Assembly (NCBI GenBank): GCA_002418885.1
Contig: DIEZ01000033.1
Coordinates: 1-36,158, forward strand
Origin: Syntrophaceae bacterium UBA5761
GTDB lineage: Bacteria; Desulfobacterota; Syntrophia; Syntrophales; UBA4778
Direction: 5' to 3'
DNA: 36,158 nt
The notes below the pieces were generated by a model, which was not told the origin of the DNA, searched no databases, and saw nothing but the letters and a program-made list of their open reading frames with translations. Numbering within the stretch: position 1 is the stretch's first letter; the number at the start of each line of letters is the position of its first letter. Position numbers and translations under genes: made by a program. Below, one piece after another: positions 25,965 through 33,904 of this stretch.

Positions 25965-26204
25965 ATGATCTATTCATTTGCATGTCCCGTCCCTTGTAAC
26001 TATGAAATAAGGGTTGAGGCGAAGAACGGCGAAGATGCCGTAACAAGGTTCATCAGGGCAGGCGCGATTCGCTGCCGTAATGTTAGAAAAGGGTGCTTTT
26101 GCGAAAGCGCGAAGTACAATTTTCCTCCCTTGCAGGAGGAGCAACTGAAGAACATTGTGCGCCTGTGTATGAAGGAAGAATGCGGCCTGCCAATGGGAGG
26201 ATAG
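25965..26204 (+). CDS. Small Cys-rich protein, unknown function
   Basis: The 79-residue product begins MIYSFACPVPCNYEI at an ATG with AAAGGAG upstream; longer readings would start inside the sigma-54 promoter. It has seven or more cysteines, including CPVPC, CRNVRKGCFC and CMKEEC, which could bind a metal or cluster, and no signal peptide. The family is not recognised. It is the first gene after promoter A and is followed after 23 nt by a STAS-domain gene, so the three genes to 27308 appear to form one sigma-54-controlled transcript. Confidence 0.7.
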   Translation: MIYSFACPVPCNYEIRVEAKNGEDAVTRFIRAGAIRCRNVRKGCFCESAKYNFPPLQEEQLKNIVRLCMKEECGLPMGG

Positions 26205-26227
26205 ATCAACAGAAAGTTGGAGGCTAC

Positions 26228-26587
26228 ATGGATTTTCAGTTTGAGCATCAGAGGTCTTGCCTGATCCTCAGGATGTCCGGCACAACCGGGGCGAATGAGC
26301 GGCTCTTAAGCAGGGAGAAGCTCATCAGAAACATCGATGACTCTTCAAGAGGGGTGATTGTCGATATGTCCGGCCTGAAAGAGGAACAAAATCCCAGCGT
26401 CCTGGGAATCATCAATACTATCAAGAAAGAATGTCAGTTCCTGGGCATATCCGTCAGGTTTTGTTCTTTGAAACCAAGATTGTACTGTTATTTTCAGGAA
26501 CTGCGTCTCGGAACTATTTTCGACATCTGTCATACCATGGATCAGGCGAAAGCGAGCTTAAAGGATGGTGACCATAATGAAAAATGA
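26228..26587 (+). CDS. STAS-domain protein (anti-sigma-factor-antagonist-like)
   Basis: This 119-residue protein has the fold order of SpoIIAA-like STAS domains: an initial strand (CLILRMSGT), the core VIVDMSGL, then NPSVLGIINTIKKECQFLGISVRFCSLKPRL. Ser57 sits where the phosphorylatable serine of DSSGLG normally lies, although the surrounding motif is degenerate (NPSVLG). It would act by partner switching in the cytoplasm, but no anti-sigma kinase is nearby. The start ATG has GGAGG 4 nt upstream. The gene overlaps the next by 23 nt or 11 nt depending on the start used. Confidence 0.72.
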   Translation: MDFQFEHQRSCLILRMSGTTGANERLLSREKLIRNIDDSSRGVIVDMSGLKEEQNPSVLGIINTIKKECQFLGISVRFCSLKPRLYCYFQELRLGTIFDICHTMDQAKASLKDGDHNEK

Positions 26588-27308
26588 AAAGATAGAAGAA
26601 ATTGAACAGGGTATCTACTCGCTCGGTGGTCGGGCGAGCGACTGCCACAGTTATTTGATTCGTGCCACAAGCAAAAATGTTTTGATTGATTCGGGCCTTG
26701 ATTCAAGTTTTCTTTCTCTTCAGGAACAGTTTTTCAGTCTAGGATTGAAATTGAAGGACATCGAGTTGGTCATCAACACGCACGAATACCTGGATCATAT
26801 CGGTGCGAATCGCTATTTCCAGGATTCCGCTTTCGTCGCCGCCCATCGGTCTGCGGCAACCAAGATCACGCTCGGGGATCACTACGTAACCCTCTATCGC
26901 TCCCGTGACTTGAACGAGGTTCCCCTTCAAGTACACCTCTGGCTGGAAAACCGGTTCCTTTTCGATCTCGGCAGCCACAGCCTCGAAGTGATTCATACTC
27001 CCGGACATACATCGGGATCTACCTGCATATATGAATCAACGACCAGGGTCCTCTTTTCAGGAGATACACTCTTTGCCGGAGGTGTCCTTTCCTACATCGC
27101 CGAATCCGGAAGCTTGGGAGATTACATCAATTCCATTATGTGCCTGCAAACGAGGAAGATATCGGTGATTTATCCTGGTCACGGAGCAATTTCGAAACAT
27201 CCCGAACAGGATCTTTCCCAGGCAGTCGTCAATGCCAAAAAGCTACTGGAGGGAGACCAAGGCGTCTGCCTTAGTCCGCATCGACCCGCCTCGGCAGCAA
27301 GTCAATAG
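26565..27308 (+). CDS. Metallo-beta-lactamase-fold hydrolase with altered HxHxDH motif
   Basis: The MBL fold is clear: ILIDSG-like strand (VLIDSGLD), metal motif region NTHEYLDHIG (72-80), HTPGHTSGS (His148), SGDTLF (Asp167) and YPGHG (His206). The normal HxHxDH reads HEYLDH, so the second histidine is replaced by Tyr75. Flavodiiron proteins also deviate here (HxExDH), but not with Tyr. The enzyme may bind a changed metal site or be a sensor. Alternative starts are ATG 26565 and 26577. It ends just 2 nt before a duplicated fragment of the sigma-54 regulator gene. It lies in the promoter-A transcript. Confidence 0.82.
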   Translation: MVTIMKNEKIEEIEQGIYSLGGRASDCHSYLIRATSKNVLIDSGLDSSFLSLQEQFFSLGLKLKDIELVINTHEYLDHIGANRYFQDSAFVAAHRSAATKITLGDHYVTLYRSRDLNEVPLQVHLWLENRFLFDLGSHSLEVIHTPGHTSGSTCIYESTTRVLFSGDTLFAGGVLSYIAESGSLGDYINSIMCLQTRKISVIYPGHGAISKHPEQDLSQAVVNAKKLLEGDQGVCLSPHRPASAASQ

Positions 27309-27310
27309 AA

Positions 27311-27382
27311 GCCTTTTACAATCTCATCAAAAAGCACAACCTCAAGCCGGAGGATTTTAAAAACCCCGATAGAGGGAAGTAG
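27311..27382 (+). pseudogene. Duplicated 3' end of the glrR-like regulator gene
   Basis: These 24 codons including TAG encode YNLIKKHNLKPEDFKNPD and align without gaps to the last 23 codons of the regulator at 24345-25727, with roughly ten to twelve base differences in 72. The downstream sequence also resembles that after the intact gene and likewise ends in a -24/-12 promoter. It is a relic of a second regulator copy, or of a duplication that carried the terminal codons and the promoter. Confidence 0.85.
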
Positions 27383-27454
27383 TCCATACAAACCTGTACA
27401 GAAAACTATACACCTCAGAATGTCTTTAATGTATGGCAACCTATACAAAACAGT

Positions 27455-27468
27455 CCCCTTGCAAGGGG
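27455..27468. repeat. 14-bp perfect palindrome before sigma-54 promoter B
   Basis: CCCCTTGCAAGGGG reads the same on both strands and is followed by GCATC, resembling the GGCAT half of the conserved element. It lies 63 nt before promoter B and could be an activator site. Confidence 0.4.
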
Positions 27469-27531
27469 GCATCAAAATCCTCATTCACAATTGTCTTTGA
27501 ATATCAACCGTTGATAGATTTAACCTCCCTC

Positions 27532-27546
27532 TGGCACACTTTTGGC
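27532..27546 (+). promoter_or_regulatory. Sigma-54 (-24/-12) promoter B
   Basis: TGGCACACTTTTGGC has a perfect -24 TGGCAC and GG, ten bases, GC spacing. It is preceded by the same kind of CCTCCCTC/CCTTCCTC tract as promoter A. It lies 37 nt before the ATG of the small exported protein. Confidence 0.75.
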
Positions 27547-27583
27547 AATCCCTATCATAAAACTGATGAAGGAGGCAAATGTT

Positions 27584-27835
27584 ATGAAGACCAAGAAGTT
27601 GATCATGTTGTTGGTGGCTGTTGTATTTACCCTTGGCGTAGTTGGCTTGGGCTTTTCGGCGCAGGAGGTTAAAGGCACAGTTTTAAAAATTGAAGGAAAT
27701 GATGTTACCATTCTGGACGACGTCACGGGTGGACAGCTAACAGTGAAGGTTAAAGATTCGTCGAGCTTGAAGGACCTAAATGTTGGTGACAAGGTCCTGG
27801 TAAAAGGCGATAAGGTGACAAAAAAGGTCAATTGA
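27584..27835 (+). CDS. Small exported protein with OB-like (DUF5666/DUF1344-like) domain
   Basis: The 83-residue product has a typical signal peptide (MKTKKLIMLLVAVVFTLG...GFSA, cleavage before QEVKG). The mature part is about 57 residues with alternating strands: VKGTVLKIEGNDVTILDD, QLTVKVKD, VGDKVLVKGDKV. This pattern resembles small periplasmic beta-barrel domains of the DUF5666/DUF1344 kind, but I cannot assign a family. GAAGGAGG is placed 8 nt before the ATG. It is transcribed from sigma-54 promoter B and ends in a terminator, so it is a single-gene unit, probably an envelope-stress or surface-related target. Confidence 0.78.
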   Translation: MKTKKLIMLLVAVVFTLGVVGLGFSAQEVKGTVLKIEGNDVTILDDVTGGQLTVKVKDSSSLKDLNVGDKVLVKGDKVTKKVN

Positions 27836-27843
27836 TCTTTTTT
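27820..27843 (+). terminator. Terminator overlapping the stop codon of the small exported protein gene
   Basis: A 10-bp stem AAAAAAGGTC / GATCTTTTTT (one G-U pair) with loop AATT ends in a T-run. The TGA stop (27833-27835) lies in the hairpin. Confidence 0.7.
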
Positions 27844-28407
27844 GTCTTTTCCGAAAGTGAAATCAGCATAGAAAGTCGAAAGTCGGAAAACGTGATTGCC
27901 CCCATTTAGATGTGTCGCCCCGGTGAAAGTCTGGGCGACACATCTAGTACGTTCAGTGCGTTCTGGGTTTCCCCGCGTCTATCATCGGCACGGTTTGTCC
28001 AATGCCGGCCGGCCGTTTCTGAGAGGGCGTATTCCTTGATAATCTAAGCTCTTCCACTCCGCCGCGAATACCTTCCGCGGCCCTTTCTACTCTGACAACC
28101 TGCACACATACCAAACCATCATGGCCTGTGTCTTGCTGGCTCCACCAATCCTGTCAGCAGATAGAAAAGCAGGTCACGAGCGCATTACTCATATGAGCCT
28201 GCTCTCGGTTCGTTGATCCCGGCTCTCCCGCGTGGCGACAGAAAGTAGTGGTGTATTCTGTCCCGGTTTCTCCGGGGCTTTCTCAGACCATCACTCGCTT
28301 ACCTGGAGGTGCCTTTTCGTTTTGCCGGAAAGAGCTATTCGACCGGAACTTGAAAACGGCTGTGACTTAGGTAAAATGGACCACAGCTTTCTCGGAAAGG
28401 AATGAAT
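27836..28407. other. 570-base region without recognised gene
   Basis: The interval contains a possible stem (TTTTCCGA at 27847-27854 with TCGGAAAA at 27883-27890), a perfect 14-bp inverted repeat (27907-27946), and an inverted repeat GCTGTG/CACAGC (28359-28364 with 28382-28387) just before the nucleotidase gene. From about 27960 to 28330 the sequence is GC-richer. A minus-strand frame of about 65 codons there has no family features or ribosome site. It may be a decayed mobile element or an RNA, but I cannot support either. Confidence 0.5.
27907..27946. repeat. Perfect 14-bp inverted repeat with 12-nt loop
   Basis: TAGATGTGTCGCCC (27907-27920) pairs with GGGCGACACATCTA (27933-27946). The loop is CGGTGAAAGTCT. 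No T-run follows on the plus strand, so it is not a standard terminator. The hairpin is unusually stable for intergenic DNA. Confidence 0.75.
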
Positions 28408-29940
28408 ATGCTGCGCAGCGGGAAAAAACTTACGGCATCCATCCTGCTTTTATTCCTGGTCGCCTTTTTCCTCACGCCCTTCTCTGCCGAGTCGGCGGGA
28501 GCGCCGGTCGGAATAACGATCCTCCATGTTAACGACACCCACGGACGAAGCATGCCTGAAATCGAGAAAGGTGTGAACAAGAAAAGGCCGGTGGGGGGCG
28601 CAGCCTGGCTGGCCAAAATGGTCGAGAAGGAAAGAGAGAAAAACCCGGGGGGGACGTTGCTGCTCTCGGCGGGGGATATGTTCCAGGGGACGGCGGTATC
28701 GAAGGAGTTCAACGGGAAGCCCGTTCTCGAAGTCATGAACGCCACGAAGTTCGACGCCATGACCGTCGGGAACCACGAGTTCGACTGGGGACAGAATGTC
28801 CTTGTCGACCTCTCCCGGGCCGCCCGCTTTCCTTTCCTTTCGGGCAACATAAGGGACGGTGACGGAAAGCGCCCACTGTGGCTAAAGCCCTATGTAATAC
28901 TGGAGCGCAAGGGGCTGAAGATAGCCGTCATCGGGATGACGACGGAATTAACCCAATACATCGTAGAATCGGAGAATGTGAAGGGGTTGACCTTCCTTAA
29001 GGCGGGCGACGCCCTGCCGCTGGCCATCAAGGAAGCAAAGTCGCAGGGGGCGAAGACGATCATCGTTCTCTCCCATGTGGGCCTCGAGGACGACAAACAA
29101 ATAGCTCAAGAAATCCCCGGGATCGACGTCATTGTCGGTGGCCACAGCCATACTGCAGTTACTGCCCCCGTCGTCGTCGGAAAAACGATCATCGTGCAGG
29201 CCGGATGCTACGGCCATTTTCTCGGCGTCCTAAGACTAAAAATAAACCCCGACAGCGGTAAAATTGTAGAGTTCACGAAGGCAAAGGCGTTGAGGAAGGT
29301 CTATTCCGGCCCCAACGACCCTTTCGACACCGATATCGCCCGGATCGTGAAGCGCTACCATGACCGGATCAAAGACCGTTTCTCTGTTGTCGTGGGTGAA
29401 ACGACGGTAGACCTGATCAGGAATTACAGAGGAGAATCGAACATCGGCAACCTTATCGGCGACGCCATGAGGGAGGCGGAGAAAGCTGATATCGCCTTTC
29501 ACAACAGCGGCGGCATCCGTGCGGATGTGCCGGCGGGTAAAATAACCCTGGAACAATTATACGCCGTGCTTCCCTTCGACGATGTCCTCATGAGCATGGA
29601 CCTAACGGGCAAGCAGATTCTCCTGATCCTCGAGCAGACCGCTGCGATGGAGCGCGGAATCCTCCAAGTTTCCGGACTGAAGGTAAAATACGACATGACG
29701 AGGCCCGTCGGCAAACGGGTCGTGAAGGTAGAAGTGGGGGGGAGACCACTGCGCCCGGATAAATCGTACAGGGTCGTGACGACGGATTTTGTTGCAGCCG
29801 GTGGGGAGAAATTCGCAACCTTCAGGAAAGGTAAGAACGTACATTACGGCGACGACATGCGTGACGCCTTGGTCGCTTACTTGAAAAGACATTCGCCGGT
29901 CCGCCCTGAAGTAGATGGCCGGATAGCGTTCGTGAATTGA
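28408..29940 (+). CDS. Exported 5'-nucleotidase (UshA/CD73-like)
   Basis: This is a periplasmic metallophosphatase that hydrolyses nucleotides or related phosphoesters. The signal peptide has LTASILLLFLVAFFLTPFSAESA. The two-metal site is intact: NDTHG (42-46), GNHEFD (121-126) and GGHSH (244-248). The C-terminal substrate-binding domain shows SNIGNLIGDAMR, NSGGIR and LPFDD. The total is 510 residues, normal for the family. Two in-frame ATGs exist: at 28402 the AAAGGA abuts the codon, and at 28408 the spacing is 6 nt, so 28408 is chosen. The next small gene starts on the last base of this stop codon, which indicates translational coupling. Confidence 0.92.
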   Translation: MLRSGKKLTASILLLFLVAFFLTPFSAESAGAPVGITILHVNDTHGRSMPEIEKGVNKKRPVGGAAWLAKMVEKEREKNPGGTLLLSAGDMFQGTAVSKEFNGKPVLEVMNATKFDAMTVGNHEFDWGQNVLVDLSRAARFPFLSGNIRDGDGKRPLWLKPYVILERKGLKIAVIGMTTELTQYIVESENVKGLTFLKAGDALPLAIKEAKSQGAKTIIVLSHVGLEDDKQIAQEIPGIDVIVGGHSHTAVTAPVVVGKTIIVQAGCYGHFLGVLRLKINPDSGKIVEFTKAKALRKVYSGPNDPFDTDIARIVKRYHDRIKDRFSVVVGETTVDLIRNYRGESNIGNLIGDAMREAEKADIAFHNSGGIRADVPAGKITLEQLYAVLPFDDVLMSMDLTGKQILLILEQTAAMERGILQVSGLKVKYDMTRPVGKRVVKVEVGGRPLRPDKSYRVVTTDFVAAGGEKFATFRKGKNVHYGDDMRDALVAYLKRHSPVRPEVDGRIAFVN

Positions 29941-30167
29941 TGGAGGAGCAACTGACCGTTTTCGTGAATGACAAACTCGTCACCGTTTTCCAGGGCATGA
30001 CCGTGAAACACGCCCTGATTGCATTCGACTATACCCTTTATCGGGACGTCAGGGACGGAAAAGCGGTCGTTAAAGATGAAAACGGCTTCTCCGTCGGCCT
30101 CGGCGGCGCCCTTCATGAAGGAGCGAGGTTTTATCTCGACATGGCCGGAAGGACGGGCTGTCGCTGA
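29940..30167 (+). CDS. Small beta-grasp-like protein coupled to the 5'-nucleotidase
   Basis: The 75-residue product begins MEEQLTVFVNDKLVTVFQGMTVKHALIAF. The strand-turn-strand-helix opening looks like ThiS or the 2Fe-2S (Fer2_4-like) beta-grasp fold, but the ferredoxin cysteines are absent (only Cys74 near the end) and there is no ThiS GG end. It lacks a signal peptide although its partner is exported. The ATG shares one base with the nucleotidase stop codon. Function is unknown; the fold assignment is by eye only. Confidence 0.68.
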   Translation: MEEQLTVFVNDKLVTVFQGMTVKHALIAFDYTLYRDVRDGKAVVKDENGFSVGLGGALHEGARFYLDMAGRTGCR

Positions 30168-30176
30168 AGGCAGAAA

Positions 30177-31559
30177 TCAGATGTCGAATGCGTTTCCCGT
30201 ATAAGGCACGCGGGTCACGAGGCCCAGTTTTTCCTTCACGGCCCTTTCGAACTCGAGGGCGCTCTTTTCTTCGCCGTGGACGATGAAAACCTCCGGCTTG
30301 GCCTGGAAGAGGCCGAGCCATTCCAAAAGTTCCCTCTGGTCCCCATGGGCGGAAAAGCCGCCGATCGTGTAGACCCTGGCCCTCACGGCAAAATCCTCAC
30401 CCAGAAAATGCACTCTTTGCGCCCCCTCGACGATCTGCCTTCCGAGGGTCCCTTCCGCCTGAAAGCCGACGAAAATGATACTGCACTCCGGGCGCCATAT
30501 GTTGTGTTTCAAGTGATGCCTGATGCGTCCTCCCTCGCACATACCGCTCCCGGCGATGATCACCGCCCCCGACTGGATCTTGTTGATCTGCTGCGATTCC
30601 TGAACAGCCTTCGTGAAGTGAAGTCTTAGGGCCTTGCTGCGCCTAGCGCGGAAAAGTTTCATAGCCTCTTCGTCGTAGTAGTCGGGGTAGGACAGGTATA
30701 TCTTCGTTGCCTCCTCGGCAAGCGGGCTGTCGACATACACGTCGAGCGGCCGTATCCTTCTTTCCCGCACGAGTTTGTTCAGGATATACAGGATGTCCTG
30801 GGTTCTCCCGACGGCAAAGGCGGGTATCAGGACATTCCCGCCCCTTGCGAAGGTGGTCTCGATCGCCTCGACGAGTTCGTCGATACTCTCCTCCATCCTC
30901 CTGTGCAACCGGTTACCGTACGTCGATTCGACGACGACATAATCCGTCCGGTCCGTGTGCGACGGGTCTCTGAGGATGGGGTTGTCTTTCTTGCCGATGT
31001 CGCCGGAAAGAACTATCTTTTTATCCCCGTCCCGCCCCGAATACCACAACTCCAGGGTTGCCGACCCGAGTATGTGGCCTGCGTCGGTAAAGCGGTACCG
31101 GACCCCGCGGTCGAGTTTTCTCGTCTCCCCGTAATTCTTACGGTCGAATAGCGGTATCATTGCCTCTACATCATCGACCGTATACAATGGTTCCTCGACC
31201 TCGTCCTTCCCCGAGCGCCGGGACTTCCGCGTCAACCACTCCGCGTCCTTTTCCTGGATGTGGGCCGAGTCGTAGAGCATGATTTCCGCGAGGTCGGCCG
31301 TCGCCGGGGTGGCAATGATACGACCCTCAAACCCCTGCCTCACGAGGCGGGGCAGGAGGCCCGAATGGTCGATGTGGGCATGGGTAAGGAACACGCAACC
31401 TACGTTTCGCGGTTCGAAGGGGAAAGCCCTCCGATTCTTGTAATCCCCTTCCTTTCCCTGGTGCATCCCGCAGTCGACCAGGATCTCTATGCCGTCGACC
31501 GAGAGATGACAGCAGGAGCCCGTCACCTCTCTCGTCGCTCCAAAGAATGTTATTCTCAT
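30177..31559 (-). CDS. Beta-CASP metallo-beta-lactamase RNA hydrolase
   Basis: This protein is of the YSH1/CPSF-like (COG1236) group, with probable RNA endo/exonuclease activity. Motifs are the N-terminal HAHIDH (60-65, all ligands present), CGMHQG, GDIGKKDNPIL, and the beta-CASP region (AVGRTQDILYIL, SGMCEGGRIRHHL, GGFSAHGDQRELLEW). Length is 460 residues from the ATG at 31559, which has GGAGA 9 nt upstream. A longer frame to 31604 would run into the preceding dedA gene. It follows dedA on the same strand after about 31 nt. Specific RNA targets are unknown. Confidence 0.9.
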   Translation of the reverse strand: MRITFFGATREVTGSCCHLSVDGIEILVDCGMHQGKEGDYKNRRAFPFEPRNVGCVFLTHAHIDHSGLLPRLVRQGFEGRIIATPATADLAEIMLYDSAHIQEKDAEWLTRKSRRSGKDEVEEPLYTVDDVEAMIPLFDRKNYGETRKLDRGVRYRFTDAGHILGSATLELWYSGRDGDKKIVLSGDIGKKDNPILRDPSHTDRTDYVVVESTYGNRLHRRMEESIDELVEAIETTFARGGNVLIPAFAVGRTQDILYILNKLVRERRIRPLDVYVDSPLAEEATKIYLSYPDYYDEEAMKLFRARRSKALRLHFTKAVQESQQINKIQSGAVIIAGSGMCEGGRIRHHLKHNIWRPECSIIFVGFQAEGTLGRQIVEGAQRVHFLGEDFAVRARVYTIGGFSAHGDQRELLEWLGLFQAKPEVFIVHGEEKSALEFERAVKEKLGLVTRVPYTGNAFDI

Positions 31560-31590
31560 ATCGCTTGTTCTCCTTTTTTTCGTTATTCTT

Positions 31591-32232
31591 TCACCTCTTA
31601 CCATACCGGTGGCGGATGAATTCCACCAATCCCGGCATGATGGAGACGAAAATTATCCCCAGGATGACAGCCGTAAAGTTGTTTTTCACTATAGGGATGT
31701 TCCCGAAGAAATAACCACCGAACACAAAAACCGATATCCAGCAAGTCGTGCCGATGATGCTGAAGGATAGAAAGACCCCGTAGGGCATGCGCCCGATCCC
31801 GGCCACGAAAGGGGCGAAGGTGCGGATGATGGGGATGAAACGGCAGAGGATTATCGTTTTGCGGCCGTACTTTTCGTAGAACCGCTGTGTCCTTATGAGG
31901 TGGTCCGTGTTGAAGAGACGAGACCTTTCGCGGGTAAACACCCTTGGGCCTACGTAGCGACCGACCCAATAATTGGACGAATCCCCCGTCACGGCGGCGA
32001 GGCCGAGGGACAGGGCGATCAATTCTACCTCGAGCGAACCGAGGGCCGCAAAGGTACCGGCCGCGAAGAGCAGTGAATCCCCGGGCAAAAATGGCGTTAC
32101 CACAAGGCCGGTTTCACAAAAAACCACCAGGATCAGGATGCCGTACGTCCATGTTCCGTAATCCTTGACGATGAGGTCCAGATAGCGGTCGAGGTGCAGC
32201 ACGATATCGACAAAATCAAAAAGCCAGTCCAT
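31591..32232 (-). CDS. DedA-family membrane protein
   Basis: This is a DedA/VTT-domain inner-membrane protein of 213 residues with about five hydrophobic segments. The family motifs present are ETGLVVTPFLPGDSLLFAAG, GDSSNYWVGRYVG, FYEKYGRKTIILCRFIPIIRTFAPFVAGIGRM and the re-entrant/PxxR region. DedA proteins are tied to lipid scrambling, undecaprenyl phosphate recycling and membrane homeostasis. Glu40 and Asp51-type acidic residues (ETG, PGDS) and the Arg of RFIPIIRT are kept. It is probably co-transcribed with the downstream beta-CASP gene. Confidence 0.92.
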   Translation of the reverse strand: MDWLFDFVDIVLHLDRYLDLIVKDYGTWTYGILILVVFCETGLVVTPFLPGDSLLFAAGTFAALGSLEVELIALSLGLAAVTGDSSNYWVGRYVGPRVFTRERSRLFNTDHLIRTQRFYEKYGRKTIILCRFIPIIRTFAPFVAGIGRMPYGVFLSFSIIGTTCWISVFVFGGYFFGNIPIVKNNFTAVILGIIFVSIMPGLVEFIRHRYGKR

Positions 32233-32418
32233 CCTTATCCTCCGGTCGCCCTTGCTTTTTGAGTCATGGGGGGAGAAAAGTCAAGGATAAAAGGCGACCG
32301 TGAATGGTTGACAAGTCGTTCCGGCCGGTGATAAATTTTACCAAAACAACGCAGCGACGAGGCGTTGTCATGTTCTAATCCTTGCCGTTCCGTGCCGGGT
32401 GAAGCGCGGTGAGTGGGA

Positions 32419-33879
32419 ATGTTTATGTGCAATCGCTTGAAAATAGACGTCTTAAAAAATTTCTTCCTCGGCCTTTCCCTGAACAAAAAACTCATCCTCA
32501 TGATGCTCTGCCTCAGCGCCCTCCTTCTTTCGATCCTGCTGACTCTCCACTGGCAGATGGAGCGAGCGCTCGTGCGCGAGTTCGAAAATCAAACGGCGGA
32601 GCTGACAAGGGCCATCCAGGTCGGCGTCGAGAAGGTGACGGGCAGTTATTCTACCAGGGAGTCAGGGCTGGAATCCTACCTGAAGACCTTGAAGTCCAAA
32701 GGAATCGAAGAGATTTCAGTCATCAGCGCTACCGAGCAGATCATCGCCAGCTCCAACCCCACGAAAGTCGGACTTCCGGTGGGACCGAAAAGAAAGGAGT
32801 TGATCATCAAGGCGGCGCTCGGTACGCAGATATCCGAAGAGGGCAAAACTTACAACGTCATGATCCCCGTCATCGCCGGCCGGACCCACTACGGTTACAT
32901 CCATCTTCAGATCAACGCCGAGGACATCTCCGGTGTGCAGAAGCGCAACACAATCAAGATGATCGTAGCAACTCTGCTTGTCATTGCTTTCGGTATCTTC
33001 ATTTCTATTATCCTCGCCCTCTGGTACACGGAGCCGATTCGTCAGGTGGTCGAGGCCTCGAAAAGGGTCGCGGCGGGGGACCTAAGCGTGAAGCTTCCCG
33101 TCGACCGCAGAGACGAGCTCGGCGACCTCACGGAGAATTTCAACAACATGGTCCAGAGGTTGAGAGAAAAGAGGCAGCTTGAGGAAAGGCTCCGGGAAGC
33201 CGAACATCTCTCCGCACTGGGGCAACTGGCAAGAACGATCGCCCACGAAATAAGGAACCCCTTGAACTACATCAGCCTTTGCATCGACCACATCAAGGCC
33301 AAATACTCCCCCGGAAAGGGCGCTCAGGCGGCGAGCTTCGAAACCCTGGTGTCGGGTATCAAGCAGGAGATTCACAGGCTCGACAAGCTCGTGACGGAAT
33401 TTCTCGATTACGGAAAGCCGCTGAAGATGAACATCCGCTGCGCTGGCATCGAGCAGGTTTTGAAGGATGTGCTGGACATCGTGAAGGCGAAGGCGGATTC
33501 GGAAAAGGTCGCCATCGTCGAAAATTACGAGGTCCTGCCGGATGTGATGCTCGACGTCGAGTTGATGAAGACCTGTGTCTTCAACATCGTGACGAACGCC
33601 TTCCACGCCATGTCAGAGGGCGGAACGCTCACCGTCCGTACGACAACGGAAAACGGCAACCTACGCCTCGACATCAGCGACACCGGCACGGGTATCTCTA
33701 AGGAAAATGTCGAAAAGATATTCGAACCCTTCTTCACCACTAAGGCAAACGGCCTCGGCCTCGGCCTTGCCATAACAAAACGGATAATCGAGGAACACGG
33801 CGGGTCGGTCGAATTTTCCAGCGTCGAGAATCAGGGGAGTGATTTTATCATTCGCCTACCGTTGATCAACCGGCAATAG
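32419..33879 (+). CDS. Sensor histidine kinase of the ZraS/NtrB type
   Basis: Two membrane segments (about 25-45 and 180-202) flank a periplasmic sensor domain of about 135 residues. HAMP follows (TEPIRQVVEASKRVAAGDLSVKL), then the HisKA domain with HEIRNPL (His near 276) and an ATPase domain (NIVTNAFHAM, DTGTGIS, FEPFFTTK, GLGLGLAITKRI). HEIRNPL and the short C-terminus are typical of kinases paired with sigma-54 regulators. Starts GTG 32413, ATG 32419 and ATG 32425 are all possible; 32419 has GGTGA 6 nt upstream. The partner regulator begins 25 nt after the stop. The signal is unknown. Confidence 0.88.
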   Translation: MFMCNRLKIDVLKNFFLGLSLNKKLILMMLCLSALLLSILLTLHWQMERALVREFENQTAELTRAIQVGVEKVTGSYSTRESGLESYLKTLKSKGIEEISVISATEQIIASSNPTKVGLPVGPKRKELIIKAALGTQISEEGKTYNVMIPVIAGRTHYGYIHLQINAEDISGVQKRNTIKMIVATLLVIAFGIFISIILALWYTEPIRQVVEASKRVAAGDLSVKLPVDRRDELGDLTENFNNMVQRLREKRQLEERLREAEHLSALGQLARTIAHEIRNPLNYISLCIDHIKAKYSPGKGAQAASFETLVSGIKQEIHRLDKLVTEFLDYGKPLKMNIRCAGIEQVLKDVLDIVKAKADSEKVAIVENYEVLPDVMLDVELMKTCVFNIVTNAFHAMSEGGTLTVRTTTENGNLRLDISDTGTGISKENVEKIFEPFFTTKANGLGLGLAITKRIIEEHGGSVEFSSVENQGSDFIIRLPLINRQ

Positions 33880-33904
33880 TACCAAGGAGAACAGCTGACC
33901 GATC

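Noticed and set aside
27907..27946. Group II intron domain, because the loop contains GGTGAAAGTC
   Set aside because: The stem is a perfect inverted repeat without the domain V AGC triad or bulge, and no reverse transcriptase or other intron domains lie around it.
27960..28330. About 65-codon minus-strand frame as a transposase remnant
   Set aside because: No DDE residues or family similarity could be seen; listed only as an unexplained region.
32409..33182. 257-codon plus-strand frame overlapping the second kinase
   Set aside because: The kinase frame has all expected motifs; this one is Arg/Gly/His-rich and stops mid-gene.
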